NCBI GenBank assembly: GCA_946811185.2
Contig: OX328108.1
Coordinates: forward strand, 33,416,493 to 33,480,492
Direction of reading: 5' to 3'
Length of the DNA stretch: 64,000 nt
DNA from: Hippopus hippopus
Lineage: Eukaryota; Mollusca; Bivalvia; Cardiida; Cardiidae
Of the stretch, positions 39,078 through 50,614 are shown one piece after another. Position 1 is the first letter of the stretch, and every line of letters starts with the position of its first letter. Position numbers and translations under genes: made by a program. The notes beneath the pieces were generated by a model that saw only the letters and a program-made list of their open reading frames with translations, did no database searches and was not told the origin of the DNA.

Positions 39078-39304
39078 TTAACTCTACCAAACGACAAAAT
39101 TTTAAACTTGTCCAAACTGAAAGCATTTGCAGACGACAAACTAAACATGACTCAAAAATCGAAACTTGACTTTAGAAGAGTAGAAAACATTGTGGGAAAA
39201 GGAGAAAATGCTGGTTACCAGCATTTTCTCCTTTTCCCACAATGTTTTCATAAGGCTACTTCCTCTGGGTCATAAAAATCAGGGATTGTTTGGTAAAGGG
39301 TTAA
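39078..39304. mobile_element. TTAA foldback MITE, reference copy
   Basis: TTAA stands at both ends, with end text TTAACTCTACCAAACGAC and TTTGGTAAAGGGTTAA. The centre (39183-39249) is a perfect 32-bp-arm hairpin starting GAAAACATTGTGGGAAAAGG with a 3-base loop. 227 bp, non-coding. TTAA termini suggest mobilisation by a piggyBac-type transposase, which is inference. Confidence 0.8.
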
Positions 39305-39671
39305 GATAATATGCATAATGTGTTTTTGGTCTTCAGTCATCATTCTAGTTATCTTCATAGAAAACAGCGCAGCAACCGTTCCATTGCTCGTAAATTTGAT
39401 AGATAAAAATTACGCCATTTGCAACCAGCGTTCAATGGGGCAGTGAATGACATCGTTTTTATTTCTGGATTAAAGGTTTCTTATATAACTCAGTTGTAGC
39501 CATAAATATCAAGGAGTGATTTTTCTTAAACAGTCAGACAAAAGTTTCTTGTTAAGTGCTCTGTAAAAAGGTATTTTAATGCACCTGAAAAACGTGTAAT
39601 CCAACATTGGTCAGCAAAAGCAGTCTACTCAGGCTGACATGGGTCATATGTTTGCTTTTGGTAAATTTTTC
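39305..39671. other. Non-coding DNA
   Basis: Nothing recognised except weak MITE-family words near 39570-39640 (ATGCACCTGAAAAACGTG, CAGGCTGACATGGG). Confidence 0.4.
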
Positions 39672-39860
39672 TGCATGTCAAAGAACCATTCAAGCCTATG
39701 ATTCAGAAAGTTGTTTGGCAAAATGGGTTCATAGTATGCAACAAGTTGCTTGGTACAATGGAATATGCATGTCAAAGAACCATTCAAGCCTATGATTCAG
39801 AAAGTTGTTTGGCAAAATGGGTTCATAGTATGCAACAAGTTGCTTGGTACAATGGAATAT
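39672..39860 (+). repeat. Perfect 94-bp tandem duplication
   Basis: The block starting TGCATGTCAAAGAACCATTC at 39672 is repeated from 39766 with no visible difference, ending at the left edge of the Ginger-like element. Either very young or an assembly artefact. Confidence 0.85.
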
Positions 39861-40303
39861 GAGTTACACTTAACATGTAAAATCAGTTATTATGTATAAT
39901 AACTGAAAAATTACGTATTATGTATAATACCTGGTTCAGTAAGTTATCATACATAATAACTGATGTTTTATGTTATTTTATGAAATAAGTAATTGTTAGG
40001 GGAAGAAATTCTACAAATTAACTGAAATTACTTTTATACTCTTCCATTCAATATCTAATTGCTTTATTTTGTAAATGTTTTCTTTTAAATAATTCCTTTA
40101 TTATACTACCAGTTACAACTTGATTTCAGGTTACAACCTGGTTAAAAGCTCAGTTGCTTTAATAGTCATAATATTCTAACAACATAATAAACAGCAGTAA
40201 ATAAACATGTCTCTAGATCGATTAAATTTTTGATCCCGTTTTTGAAGTTGCGTTCCGTGAATCGCTCTGCAAGAGCTAGGGAACAAATAAGAGAATTCTG
40301 ATA

Positions 40304-41247
40304 TAGGGTGACCCAAAAGAAAAATGCCACCCATAAGATCATTAATAAAATTCACAACCTTTCTGCAATCCAACCATATTTGGTACAAATGAACTCCAAT
40401 CTATGCCTGACTTGTCCACCAAGTTTCAGCCATGAATGTCGAACAGTCTTTGTTTTATCTCCATTCCATGATATGCTCCAAATGTGCACCTTTGCATTTC
40501 AAGCGACACACTCAAAGAATAACATGTTCTGGGGTGTCCCCCACCAGAAGATTGTATGCAGAGGCCTAAGTGCCCTCCATCTAGTACACTGCATTGGTTG
40601 CAATATCGAGACATGGGATCATCGGTCCCTATTGGTTTGAAGACCAGAAAGAACGGTAAATCACGATCAATACTGAACGCTACCTAATAGTTGTTAAGAA
40701 GTTCTGGGCAGACGAATAAGTGTTGTTAGGGATGAACAGTGGTTTAAATAGGATGGGGCAACTCCCTAACTTCAAATGACTCGTTGGAATGGCTGCTGGG
40801 ACACTTTCGTGATCTTCTCATCAGTAGAAGGTGTGATCCTGATTTGGCTTCACACTCACCAGACCTTTACCCCCAAGATTTATTCCTGTGGGGTTATCTC
40901 AAAGATAATGTCTATCAGAAAAACCCCTAGACTGTTCCTAAACTGAAGAGGGCCATCACCGCCAAAATCAGGGCAATACTGAGGAAGGAGTGTGTGTCAG
41001 AATTATTGACAATTTTGCATATCGTATCCAGGTGTGCTTGCATCGCAGATGTGCACATTTGGAGCATATCATTGAACGGAGATAAAAACAAAGACTTTTG
41101 GATATGAAATTCATGACTGAAACTTGTTGGGCAAGTCAGGCATAGACTGGAGTTCAGTTGTACCAAATATGGTTGGATTGCAGAAAGGATTGTGAATTTT
41201 ACTAACGATTTCATGGGTGGTATTTTTTTTGAGGTGTCACCCTGTAT
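40304..41247 (+). mobile_element. Mariner/IS630-like transposon remnant with ~190-bp inverted arms
   Basis: TATAGGGTGACCC at 40304 and GTCACCCTGTA at 41247 form the ends next to TA. Left 40305-40500 and right 41038-41243 are inverted copies of each other. The centre encodes a broken DDE transposase end: DGATP near 40755, SPDLYPQDLFLWGYLKDNVY around 40860-40915 and HLEHI near 41050-41070, spread over more than one frame with stops. Because the left arm is an inverted copy of the coding 3' end, this is a fold-back derivative. Confidence 0.7.
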
Positions 41248-42236
41248 GTCAAGATGTGTACAAAAATTCTATTAGGGAGAAGATAAACTCTTCAAAGTCA
41301 AAGCAGAGAAGTGTCCACCATTACTATTTACTCAGAAAGTTCTATGTTCTAGAGTACAGTGATGTCAAGAAATTGATAAGGAATTATCTGCTGTATTTTT
41401 TTAAGTAAAGAAGACGCTTAAAATTCATGTCACAATGCATACTTATATAGCAACTGGACAAGGCGGAAGACACAAAACGATCAAAGACCCCAGTGATAAA
41501 TATGTCAATACAATACAAGAAGCTTTGAACTTTTTTGAATTAAGAAATCGATGTAAACCCTCCGTCAGAAGACGAATAAGTGAACAAGAACTACTTTCAA
41601 GAGTCGTTTTGAACCCAGTTTTCTTTTTCAAAAGACTTTAGTTCCTGCACACCATTACACTTGAAAGACATGCAGTTTATGACGAGGCTAAAGTATAAAA
41701 GGGATAATGAACTATCAAGATCACTTGAATTTTTTTTTTTTTTTTATTTTACGCCCACTCAGTCAAAACTTGCAGCAGAAGGAGCTTTTTATTTATGGCA
41801 TATAATTTTATTATTAGGAACACCATCATTCCTTTAGTTTTGGTACAGAGTTCACCGCAGTGAGTGCACAGATGGCAAAACGACAACAGCTATGATCAGA
41901 TCTTGTCATTTTCTGTGGTAAGCCATGTTATCCCCAGGGTCAAAGGTCCGTATGCAGAGCCAACTGTGATGCTAAAGATATGTTAGGGGCCTGGTTGGCT
42001 GACAAAAATACAACTGATTGGGCTATAGGACTTTAAATGCCAAAAAATGCCATACAAAATCTTTCATTTCCTTAGAAGTACTCCATAAACTCAAAACCGA
42101 GGAGAATTTACAGAAAACCAGGTTAGAAACAATTCTAACAGAGCCTAAGCGGACTGTAGATGAAGCAACTGATGTTTTTGATATCAAACATGCGCTTGAT
42201 AAATATGAGTGTTATCATTTTGCGTTCTTTTAGTCA
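41243..42236 (+). pseudogene. Ginger/KRBA2-like integrase, fragmentary
   Basis: Pieces in order: RSVHHYYLLRKFYVLEYSDV (about 41310), HTYIATGQGGRHKTIKD with the zinc-binding HH (about 41436), EALNFFELRNRCKP, and, after a long gap, SVCRANCDAKDMLGAWLAD (about 41955-42005). The last block corresponds to the region around the third catalytic residue, where Cys stands in place of the expected Glu. Part of the catalytic core is missing, with a poly-T tract near 41730. Inactive. Confidence 0.65.
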
Positions 42237-42412
42237 TTACAATTATCATGAAAAATTTCTTCTTCTAAAAATTAGTTACATTGTATTTTATAAATTAACT
42301 GAAAGTATCCGTTATTATAAATGTATAATAACTGACTGAATCAGGTATTATGCATAATACCTGAAATTTAGTTATTATACATAAAAAACTGACTTTACAA
42401 GTCAGCTGTAAC

Positions 42413-42634
42413 ATATATGGCCTGCAACACGCGAAAAAAGGCATTAAGACATTTGCCTTCTGAAAACATTGTGGGAAACGGAGAAATGCTGGTAACCAGC
42501 ATTTCTTCCTTTTCCCACAATGTTTTGTACTCCTCTAAAGTCAAGTTTCAATTTTTGAGTCACATTTATGATGTCATCTGCAAATGCTTTCAATTTGGAC
42601 AAGTCAAAATTTTTGTCGTTTGATAAAGAGTTAA
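42413..42634. repeat. TTAA foldback MITE copy beside a GGCCTGCAACACGCG MITE end
   Basis: The hairpin GAAAACATTGTGGGAAA ... TTTCCCACAATGTTTTG is at 42462-42527. The right end GTTTGATAAAGAGTTAA is near 42634. The left end is replaced by ATATGGCCTGCAACACGCGAAAA, the terminus of the 11207-11498 family. Confidence 0.65.
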
Positions 42635-43063
42635 AAGTTTTTCTCTAACAGAGAACAGAGATTGCCTTAACTCTTAAAGCACAATATAAACCCAACAGAC
42701 ATATTCAGCCTGGAAATAAGTCCCAGTTGAATGCAAATTTAACGTTACTCTTGTTCAGGATGTCTCAGCAAAGCGGCCATTGTTGATAGATGAGACTGAT
42801 CATTGTCATTAGACTGATTTCCTTCCAATGGAGCAAGGATGTTCTAAACATAAGACTTCTCTTCCCCACAGAAATTTTCAACCTTTGAAGTGACCACAGG
42901 AAAGTCAACCTTTTACAGAAGTATTTAACCAATCAAAATGATTTCTTAAATGGACATTGAACAACTTAGCAGTTATAATCAAATAAAACACCTATACCTG
43001 ACTAAATGGTTTGTGTTTTCATACTTTTCTCAAGCAAAAATTTCCCGATTCGACTGATCATTG
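42635..43063. other. Non-coding DNA
   Basis: No gene or repeat family recognised. Confidence 0.45.
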
Positions 43064-43707
43064 TACGGTGGCACAAAAGTGACATGGAAGATATATTTTA
43101 TACTACGTGCGCATGCAGTAGCTAATACGTGCGCACGTAATAAGTAATACGTGCGCACGCAGTAGCTAATACGTGCGCACGTAATAACTAATACGTGCGC
43201 ACGTAATAATATTGCGTGCGCACGTATTAGCTAATACGTGCACACGTATTAGTTATTATGTGCGCACGCAGTAGCTAGTACGTGCGCACGCAGTAGCTAA
43301 TACGTGCGCACGTATTAACTAATACGTGCGTACGTAATAACTATTACGTGTGCACGTAATAATCGACCAATCAGTTTATAAGGATCAATAAATGTCTATC
43401 TTCCACTTCCATCTTGAAACAATGGCTTCCGTTCATGATTCTGATTGGTGGATTATTACGTGCGCACGTAATATGTAATACGTGCGCACGTATTAGCTAC
43501 TGCGTGCGCACGCAGTAGCTATTACGTGCGCACGTACCAGTTATTACGTGCGCACGTATTAGTTATTACGTGCGCACGTATTAGCTACTGCGTGCGCACG
43601 TAATACTACTGCGTGCGCACGTATTACTTATTACGTGCGCACGTATTAGCTACTGCGTGCACATGTAGTATAAAATATATCTTCCATGTCACTTTTGTGC
43701 CACCGTA
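43064..43707. mobile_element. Foldback element of TACGTGCGCACGTA palindromes
   Basis: The ends are ACGGTGGCACAAAAGTGACA and its exact inverse, extending to a TIR of about 50 bp (CATGGAAGATATATTTTATACTACGTGC). Inside each arm are about 8-10 copies of a 22-bp unit made of the palindrome TACGTGCGCACGTA plus TAGCTAA/ATAACTA. The centre (about 43360-43455) is unique and itself bounded by ACCAATCAG / CTGATTGGT. TA stands on both sides. Confidence 0.85.
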
Positions 43708-43959
43708 TCATTGTCATAGATTAAACTGCACATTTTGTGCTGTCTGATTTTGATCTATACTGACTATAACGGCAACTAAAGTTGTGAGCAGGACTTTAAC
43801 TGTTAACAAGGTTCAGGAAAACAATTTTTGACAGTAAGCAATGGCTTTCTACAAACAAATGCTCCTTTTACCACAATGTAATCAAAATGAGTCTTTTGCG
43901 ATAGCATACAAAGCCAAATTTTTAACTCAACAATGGGTCCAACTCAAAGCAACCACAAA
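43708..43959. other. Non-coding DNA
   Basis: Weak relation to the 33209 MITE centre (CTGCACATTTTGTGCTGTCTGATTTTGATCTA near 43727). Nothing else seen. Confidence 0.4.
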
Positions 43960-45010
43960 AACAAGAGGGCCATGATGTATCGCTCCACTGGCTAATAACT
44001 AAAAACACTACAAGCCAAACATTACAATACTTGGCCAATAGATTTCAAACTAGAAGACTTACAAAATTTTTTCTATAAAATCCTGAGGAAAGTTATGACC
44101 TCAGGGCAAAGCCATTTTTGACCACAAAGCTATAATTACTTGAATCCTGGTGGACGTCCCTAAGATAAAGCCCGATGCCAAATAATACAGGTCTAGAATG
44201 TGTGGTTATAAACAAGAAGATTTTCCAAGTTTCCTCAACAAAAGGCCCTGTAAAACATGATACCATTGAGACAGGGCTAAATTTAGTAGCCCAAGGTCTT
44301 ATGGTTAGTAACAAGAAGATATATAAAGTTTTCACATGTAAAACATGTGACCCCTGGTGTGGGTACAAAGTCGACCCCAAGGCTATAATTTGTGCCCTCT
44401 TGGTAGAGGTCCACTAGATCAAGCTACATGCCAAATTTGGTAGCCCTAGGCCTTATGGCTAGGTAAAAGTAAATTTTTAAAGTTTTCCCTATATATAAAA
44501 CTTCTGACCCCTGGGGCGGAGCCAAATTTTACCTCAGGGCTACAATTTTGGCACTCTTGGTAGAGGTCCATTAGATAAAGCTACATGCCAAATTTGGTAG
44601 CCCTAGGCACTATGGCTAGGTATCAGAAGGATTTTAAAGTTTTCCCTTATAAGCCCATATAAAACTTTTGACCCCGGGGACGGGGCCAATTTTGACATCA
44701 GGGCTATTATTTGAAGGAACTTGGTAGAGGTCCACTAGATAAAGCTACATGCCAAATGTGGTAGCCCTAGGCCTTATGGTTTCAGACAAGAAGATTTTCA
44801 ATATTTTTCAGTTTTGTTGCCACGGCAACCACAGTTTTTGAAGGAATCAAATTCTTTCAAGAAATTCTAAAGAGGACCATGGCAGGAACATTTCTGTAAA
44901 GTTTCATCAAATTGTTTTGGCAGTTTCATCAGAGATGTTTGAAATAAAAGTTAATGCACGCATGGACGGATGGATGCACGGACGGACGGATGGACGCACG
45001 GAAGCACAGC
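43960..45010 (+). repeat. ~165-bp tandem array ending in a GGAC tetranucleotide tract
   Basis: Units share GCCAAATTTGGTAGCCCTAGG and CTTGGTAGAGGTCCA at about 163-bp spacing between 44090 and 44800. The end shows TTGCCACGGCAACC and ATGGACGGATGGATGCACGG, a common ending of bivalve dispersed repeats. Confidence 0.75.
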
Positions 45011-45380
45011 GGACACCGGGCTATGACATAAGCCCGCTGGCCTTTGGGCAGTGGAGCTAGTAAAACCTTGTGGTGGATAAACAGGCAAACAATGTCACTA
45101 AGGCCATCTTTTTTATGTCAGCAAATAAAATTCACTGGTCTACAACTAATTGCAAAAACGAATGCATCATTACCTTGCACCTATTCTTCCATTCTGCTCT
45201 ACCGCAAATCTTATCATTTGAAAACGTGAAGAAAGTAGATGCTTAGCCAAGCAGAAGGAGTTATATCAAGGGGAAATATTCACGTAACTATTTAACCAGC
45301 GTTTTTAGTTTTAATTCTATCATACCCAATACTGATTCCATTGAACACAGGAGATCTACAACATGTACTTTCCTAGATTC
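45011..45380. other. Non-coding DNA
   Basis: Nothing recognised. Confidence 0.4.
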
Positions 45381-45660
45381 GAGCCCGGCCAGCTAGCTCT
45401 GTGATTAGCCTATCCGACCCATGATCTGGTGGTTGTGAGTTTGATACCCGATTGAGGCAAAGTTTCTTTTCAGTGATTTTTTGCCTCTCACCTCTGATGC
45501 ATATGAAAAAAGTAGTCAGTGACATGGAAAGAAACTCGTGTTAGTACTGGTGTGAGAAAGCCAGGAAACACATGAGTAGGTGCACCGACCACCATGATAT
45601 GACCTAAGCAATTAGAATGGTGTTAAACTCCAATACAAACAATCAATCAGTCAAACAATC
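45381..45660 (+). mobile_element. tRNA-derived SINE, family C
   Basis: Head with AGCTAGCTCTGTGATTAG (A-box-like) and GTGAGTTTGATACCCG (B-box-like), body GCCTCTCACCTCTGATGCAT, tail AATCAATCAGTCAAACAATC. Confidence 0.8.
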
Positions 45661-45689
45661 CTAGTTTCCTACCATACTACGAAAAACAA

Positions 45690-46935
45690 GAGGGCCATGA
45701 TGGCCCTAAAGTCGCTCACCTAAGTCTTTTGACCAAACATGACCCATTTTCAATCTCTTTTGAGATATCATGACAATTAATCTACTAAGCTTTCATAATT
45801 ATTTGACTGAAAATTTGGCCTCTAGCATGTGCACAAGCTTATTCTAGAATTTCTCTTAGTCACCTACTTTTTAGCCAACCATAGCCAATTTTCCCATTGT
45901 AGATATTATCAAAACAAAGATCCTGACCACCTTTCATAAGAATTGGACAGAAAATGTGGCCTATAGAGCATACACAGGGTTTTTCTAAGATTTGACCTAC
46001 TGACCTAGTTTTTGACCCAACATGACTGATTTTCGAAAAGTCATCTGAGATATCATAAAGACAAACATTCTGACCAAATTTCATGAGTTTTGGACTGAAA
46101 ATGTGGCCTCTAGAGTGTACGAAAGTTTTTTCTAAGATTTGAACTAGTGACAGTTTTTGACCCAACATGAACCATTTTTGAAGTCGTCCAAGGTATCATC
46201 AAGTTAAACATTCTGACCAACTTTCAAGAAAAATAGACTGAAAATGTGACCTCTAGAGCGTACACAAGGTTTTTTTTAGATTTGACCTAGTGACCTAGTT
46301 TTTGACCCGACATGACCCATTTTCGAACTCGTCTGAGATATCATCAAGACAAACATTCTGACCAAATTTCAAGAGTTTTGGACTGAAAATGTGGCCTTTA
46401 GAGTGTACACAAGGTTTTTCTAAGATATGACCCAGTGACCTAGTTTTTGACCCGACATGACCCATTTTCAAATTCGTTCGAGATATCATCAAGACAAACA
46501 TTCTGACCAAGTTTCATGAATATTTGACTGAAAATGTGGCCTCTAGAGTGTACACAAGGTTTTTCTAAGATTTGACCTAGTGACCTAGTTTTTCACCCGA
46601 CCTGACCCATTTTCAAAGTCAACCGAGATATCATCAAAACAAAAATTCTGACCGACTTTCAAGAGTTTTGGACTGAAAATGAGGCCTCTAGAGCGTACAC
46701 AAGGTTTTTCTAAGATTTGACCTAGTGAGCTAGTTTTTGACCTGACATGACCCATTTTCAAACTCGTCTGCGATATCATCAAGACAAACATTCTGACTAA
46801 GTTTCATGAGTATCGGACTAAAAATGTGGCCTCTAGAGCATACACAAGGTAAAAGTTGACGCACGTCGCACAACGGACGACGGACACAGCACGATCACAA
46901 AAGCTCACCATGAGCACTTCGTGCTCAGGTGAGCT
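45690..46935 (+). repeat. ~147-bp tandem array, same family as 12.4-13.4 kb
   Basis: About eight units with GACTGAAAATGTGGCCTCTAG and GACCTAGTGACCTAGTTTTTG. The array opens with GGGCCATGATGGCCCTAAAG...GCTCACCT and closes with GAGCACTTCGTGCTCAGGTGAGCT, so its ends are inverted. Minus-strand open frames are array translations. Confidence 0.88.
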
Positions 46936-47799
46936 AAAAAGTACATATTTAGCCCTAATCTACAATATATCAGAATGTTACAAATCATTTTTAATTTAAC
47001 AATGGTTGATTTAATGTTTTCTATTTCATTGGAATTCATTTTTCCAAGCTTGGTTGATATTTGAGAGTGCATGAGCATAGTTTAACACTGTATCACTTTG
47101 CCACATTTGCCGTGTAACACATTGTAGTACCGTGAAAAAAACAAGGTCTATATAAAAATCCAAAGTAGCCCGAACATTGATTCATATAGCGTTGTCATCC
47201 TCAGGATACACTCTAACTTTGACTATAAGCTGAACAATCCATAATGTCTCGAGTACAAAACGAAACAACATTTACTCTCATGTCCCAAAATGTGTCGGGT
47301 CCTCTTCATAAATTAACGGTAGGAGGGATCTGCCCACGACATAGCTCATAAGATGGTGGATCTAAAACTCTCTTACTGTGTAGGGTTCATGGTGTAATAA
47401 ATGAGGAAATTGCAAAGTTACCACTTTGCCCTGTGTGTCATTTTGCCCTGGTCTTTCCTACAGTGGATAATTCCTTATCAATTTCTTGTTATCACTGCAA
47501 TCTAGAATATAATATTTTCTAAGTCAATAGCAATGGTGGACAATATTCTTCTTCAACATTGAAGCCCAGTGGGAACCCTGACAGGGACAAAGACAGTATT
47601 TTCTCTCTTTTCCACAATGTTTTTAGCCTTTAAAATTAACTTAATTCCATTAATTGAGCCATACTGAATTTGTCCTCTGCAAATGCTGTCTATTTGGGCA
47701 TGCCTTGAATTCATTCTTTCCGTAAAGAGTTGGGCTGTTTGGATTGGCCAAACACTTCATCTAAGTTTGTGCTCAAACTGAAAGTTTTATTCATGCTTG
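46936..47799. other. Non-coding DNA
   Basis: No gene recognised; short open frames lack any domain. A weak reminder of the TTAA MITE (CTTTTCCACAATGTTTTTAGCC) is at 47600-47625. Confidence 0.45.
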
Positions 47800-48040
47800 A
47801 ACTAGTAAGTATACCTTTACCAGATGACAAAATTTTAGCCTTTGTATTTGTATTTAGCATTTGTAGACGACTATTTCAATGTGGCTCAAACGGTTGAAGG
47901 TTTTCTTTGGTCGGGTAGAAAACATTGTGGGAAAAGGAGAAAATGCTGGTTACCAGCAATTTCTCCTTTTCCCACAATGTTTTCAAAAGGCCTCTTTCCT
48001 AGGGTAGTTAAAAGTCAGCATTGTGTGGTAGAGGGTTAAA
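47800..48040. repeat. TTAA foldback MITE copy
   Basis: The hairpin GAAAACATTGTGGGAAAAGG ... CCTTTTCCCACAATGTTTTC is at 47918-47984 with one mismatch in the arms. The right end GTGTGGTAGAGGGTTAA is near 48036. Confidence 0.75.
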
Positions 48041-48109
48041 ACTTCAGTAACTATTCACTTATTACAGTTTTCAGCACTTGATTTAGTCAACCAGCATATT
48101 AACAGGATC

Positions 48110-48500
48110 CATAACCCTTTCTCAGATAACAAAATTTCAGCCTAGGCATAAATTATATGACAGGAACTTTCTTTGAAACTATAGAAATTATTATTGGAAA
48201 GGATGATAGTGCTGATTACCAGCATTTTCTCCTTTTTTAACAATGTTTTCAAACCCCCCCCCCTCAGGGTCATTAAAACACATGGAAGTCTTCACCAGTC
48301 ATCACTGAAATTTTAGACATGTCAAGATTGAAAGCATTTATAGCATAAAGCAATTGAATGTGGCTGCAATGCCAGAATGTATCTTTGAAATGTGTTAAAA
48401 CATTGTGGGAAAAGGAGAAAATGCTAGATACCAGCTTTTTCTCCTTTTCCTAAAATGTTGTCAAAAACCTCCTTTCTCATGATTTTAAGATCCTCTATCT
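48110..48500. repeat. Two decayed TTAA foldback MITE copies
   Basis: Hairpin cores are at about 48187-48250 (poorly matched, with a C run at 48256-48264) and 48399-48462 (AAAACATTGTGGGAAAAGGAGAAAATG facing CTTTTCCTAAAATGTTGTC). Confidence 0.65.
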
Positions 48501-48704
48501 GACCATGAGACTGCTAAGCACGAATCAAGGACCTTTCATGGACAGCGTAGGTCAAGATCAGACTGCACAGATCTTTGATTTACTATGTCCAATAAAGAAA
48601 TTCTCTGTAATAGCAACATTTGGATTTTTTAAATCAGCTTGAAAGTTTCCTTTAACTTATTTAGCAGGATATAGGGTAATAAACATTACAAGGATGGTGA
48701 GATT

Positions 48705-48940
48705 GAATATTAACTCTTTAACAAACAGCAAAATTTTAGACTGGTCCAAATTGAAAGTGTTTGCAGACAACAGAATTAAGGACACTCAAAAATTGAAATT
48801 TGTTCTGGGAGGGCAGAAAACATTGCGGAAAAAGAAGAAAATGCTGGTTACCAGCATTTTCTCCTTTTCCCACAATGTTTTCAAAAGGCTTCTTTTCCAG
48901 GGTCGTGAAAAACAGGGATTGTTTGAGAAAGGGTTAAGTA
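48705..48940. repeat. TTAA foldback MITE copy
   Basis: It begins TTAACTCTTTAACAAACAGC, the hairpin lies at 48825-48882, and it ends GGGATTGTTTGAGAAAGGGTTAA. Confidence 0.75.
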
Positions 48941-49868
48941 ACTTAGTAGGTAAAATGTGGTATTATACTGCAAAGAAATTTCTTGTGATCTGGTAGGATA
49001 ATATGCCCGGAACATGTATGTCATGTACACTGGCAAAACCCACTTAAAAGCAGTTTCCCTTTTGGCAGCCTCGTATCCATGACTACACTTTCAGCACAAC
49101 ATCCAAATTGGCACTGTCGATCGGTCGATAGGAGCTGGGCTCTTACACAAACATTCTAGAATGAGCAACAACCGTTTAGCCTGGAGAACATTTGAAATTA
49201 ATAAGCAGGTTGTAATGTAATGTAATGTAATGAGTTACCTCCCTTATAATGTTACATATTGTCGAATCCTCTAAAATCGCGAAACATCGAAGTTCGCGAC
49301 CGTTTTGTTTTTAGAATAAGTCACATGATACTTTATTGAAATCGAGGCTGGTGAGGTCATACTGATGGTTGAATTAGTTATCATCTGCAAAAGTCGCAGA
49401 AAAATGAGGTTTAAGTCCGCAAATCAGCTACATGGAAAAGCTCATTTTCAGAACAGGTAATTTCATTGGTGCAAAGACCCCTTCCTATAAAAACTACACA
49501 CTATTCCAAGACAGAACTACATTGGAAAATTATCATACTTCCACGATGCTTCTCTGTTAATGGATGTCACGTGACCATGTTAGATGTAGAGATCAAGGTC
49601 AGTCTATTTTTAAATTACTGGTTTTTTCTGACTTTCCGCGAATATACCTGCATGACAAGATGGCTGCCTTGAGTCAGCTGTGTCATGCTCGCTGAATAAA
49701 TTTTGTGAATATTTGAAATAAATCGGGTATGTGTTGTGTACTCGAAGGAAAATAATTGAATAACACATACAACCCAGTGGAATTTCAATTTTACCCCTAT
49801 AACTTAAGTTAGTAAACGCCGAAGCTTAATACCGCGATTTTCAGTTTGTTGATGGTACATCATAACAT
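48941..49868. other. Non-coding DNA
   Basis: A (TGTAA)n stretch at about 49210-49232. No gene recognised. Confidence 0.45.
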
Positions 49869-49869
49869 G

Positions 49870-50140
49870 TATATGAGCTATGCTTTGTGAAAAAGGGTCT
49901 TAATGCATCTGCGAAAACTATCAACCCAGGTCAGCCTGTGCAGTCCATGCAGGCTGACCTGGGCCAAAACTTTTTGCTATTGGTCAATTTTCTGTATGTC
50001 AAGGGACCAGTGTACCTTAAGATACAGTCGGAAAAATGTTAGACATACTGAATATTATGGATCCCTAATTATGTGATGTATTGCATGGCATGATGCATCA
50101 CGGAGATACATTAAGCCCCTGTTTGCCAGAGCATGACTCA
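49870..50140. mobile_element. MITE with GCATGACTCAT-type TIRs
   Basis: Ends ATATGAGCTATGCTTTGTGAAAAAGGG and the inverse of CCTGTTTGCCAGAGCATGACTCATAT. An inner hairpin CCAGGTCAGCCTG / CAGGCTGACCTGG is at 49925-49967. Related copies are at 38350 and around 11150-11670. Confidence 0.75.
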
Positions 50141-50164
50141 TATGTGAATGAAATTGTGCAATCT

Positions 50165-50392
50165 TTAACCCTTTACCACACAATGCTGACTTTTAATGAC
50201 CCTGGGAGAGAAACCTTTTGAAAACATTGTGAGAAAAGGAGAAAATGCTGGTCACCAGCATTTTCTCCTTTTCCCCACAATGTTTTCTAACTTATTAGAG
50301 AAAAATTGCAACATTTGAACCTCATTGAAATTGTCATCTGCAATGCTTTGAATTTGGATAAGGCAAAAATTTTGTCATCTGGTAAAAGGATA
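50165..50392. repeat. TTAA foldback MITE copy
   Basis: Left end TTAACCCTTTACCACACAATG. The hairpin GAAAACATTGTGAGAAAAGG ... CTTTTCCCCACAATGTTTTC is at 50218-50286. The right end has decayed (GGTAAAAGGATAA). Confidence 0.7.
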
Positions 50393-50614
50393 ATGCATGT
50401 CCAAGGATACTGGTCCCCCTTCATGCTCATACATTAACATCTTTCCTTGTAAAAGATCAATGTATGGTCACAAAGTATTATCTGCATAAATATTGCAGGG
50501 GTGTCATTGGATACCATCCAACTCATTGTAGCAAGCTTTAGGACTGTGAACATATAATAATTTGTCATCATGAAATTATTGTCATTGTATATAATGCTAA
50601 TGTGAATCATGTGT

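Larger units (their letters stand above)
39861..42412 (+). mobile_element. Ginger-like DNA transposon with nested mariner-like element
   Basis: The ends are inverted: GAGTTACACTTAACATGTAA at 39861 and the reverse of GTTACAGCTGACTTGTAA at 42412, about 45 bp with differences. ATAT lies on both sides and may be a 4-bp duplication. Palindromic words (CAGTTATTATGTATAATAACTG) fill both subterminal regions. It holds a decayed integrase (41243-42236) and a separate transposon at 40304-41247. Confidence 0.65.
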
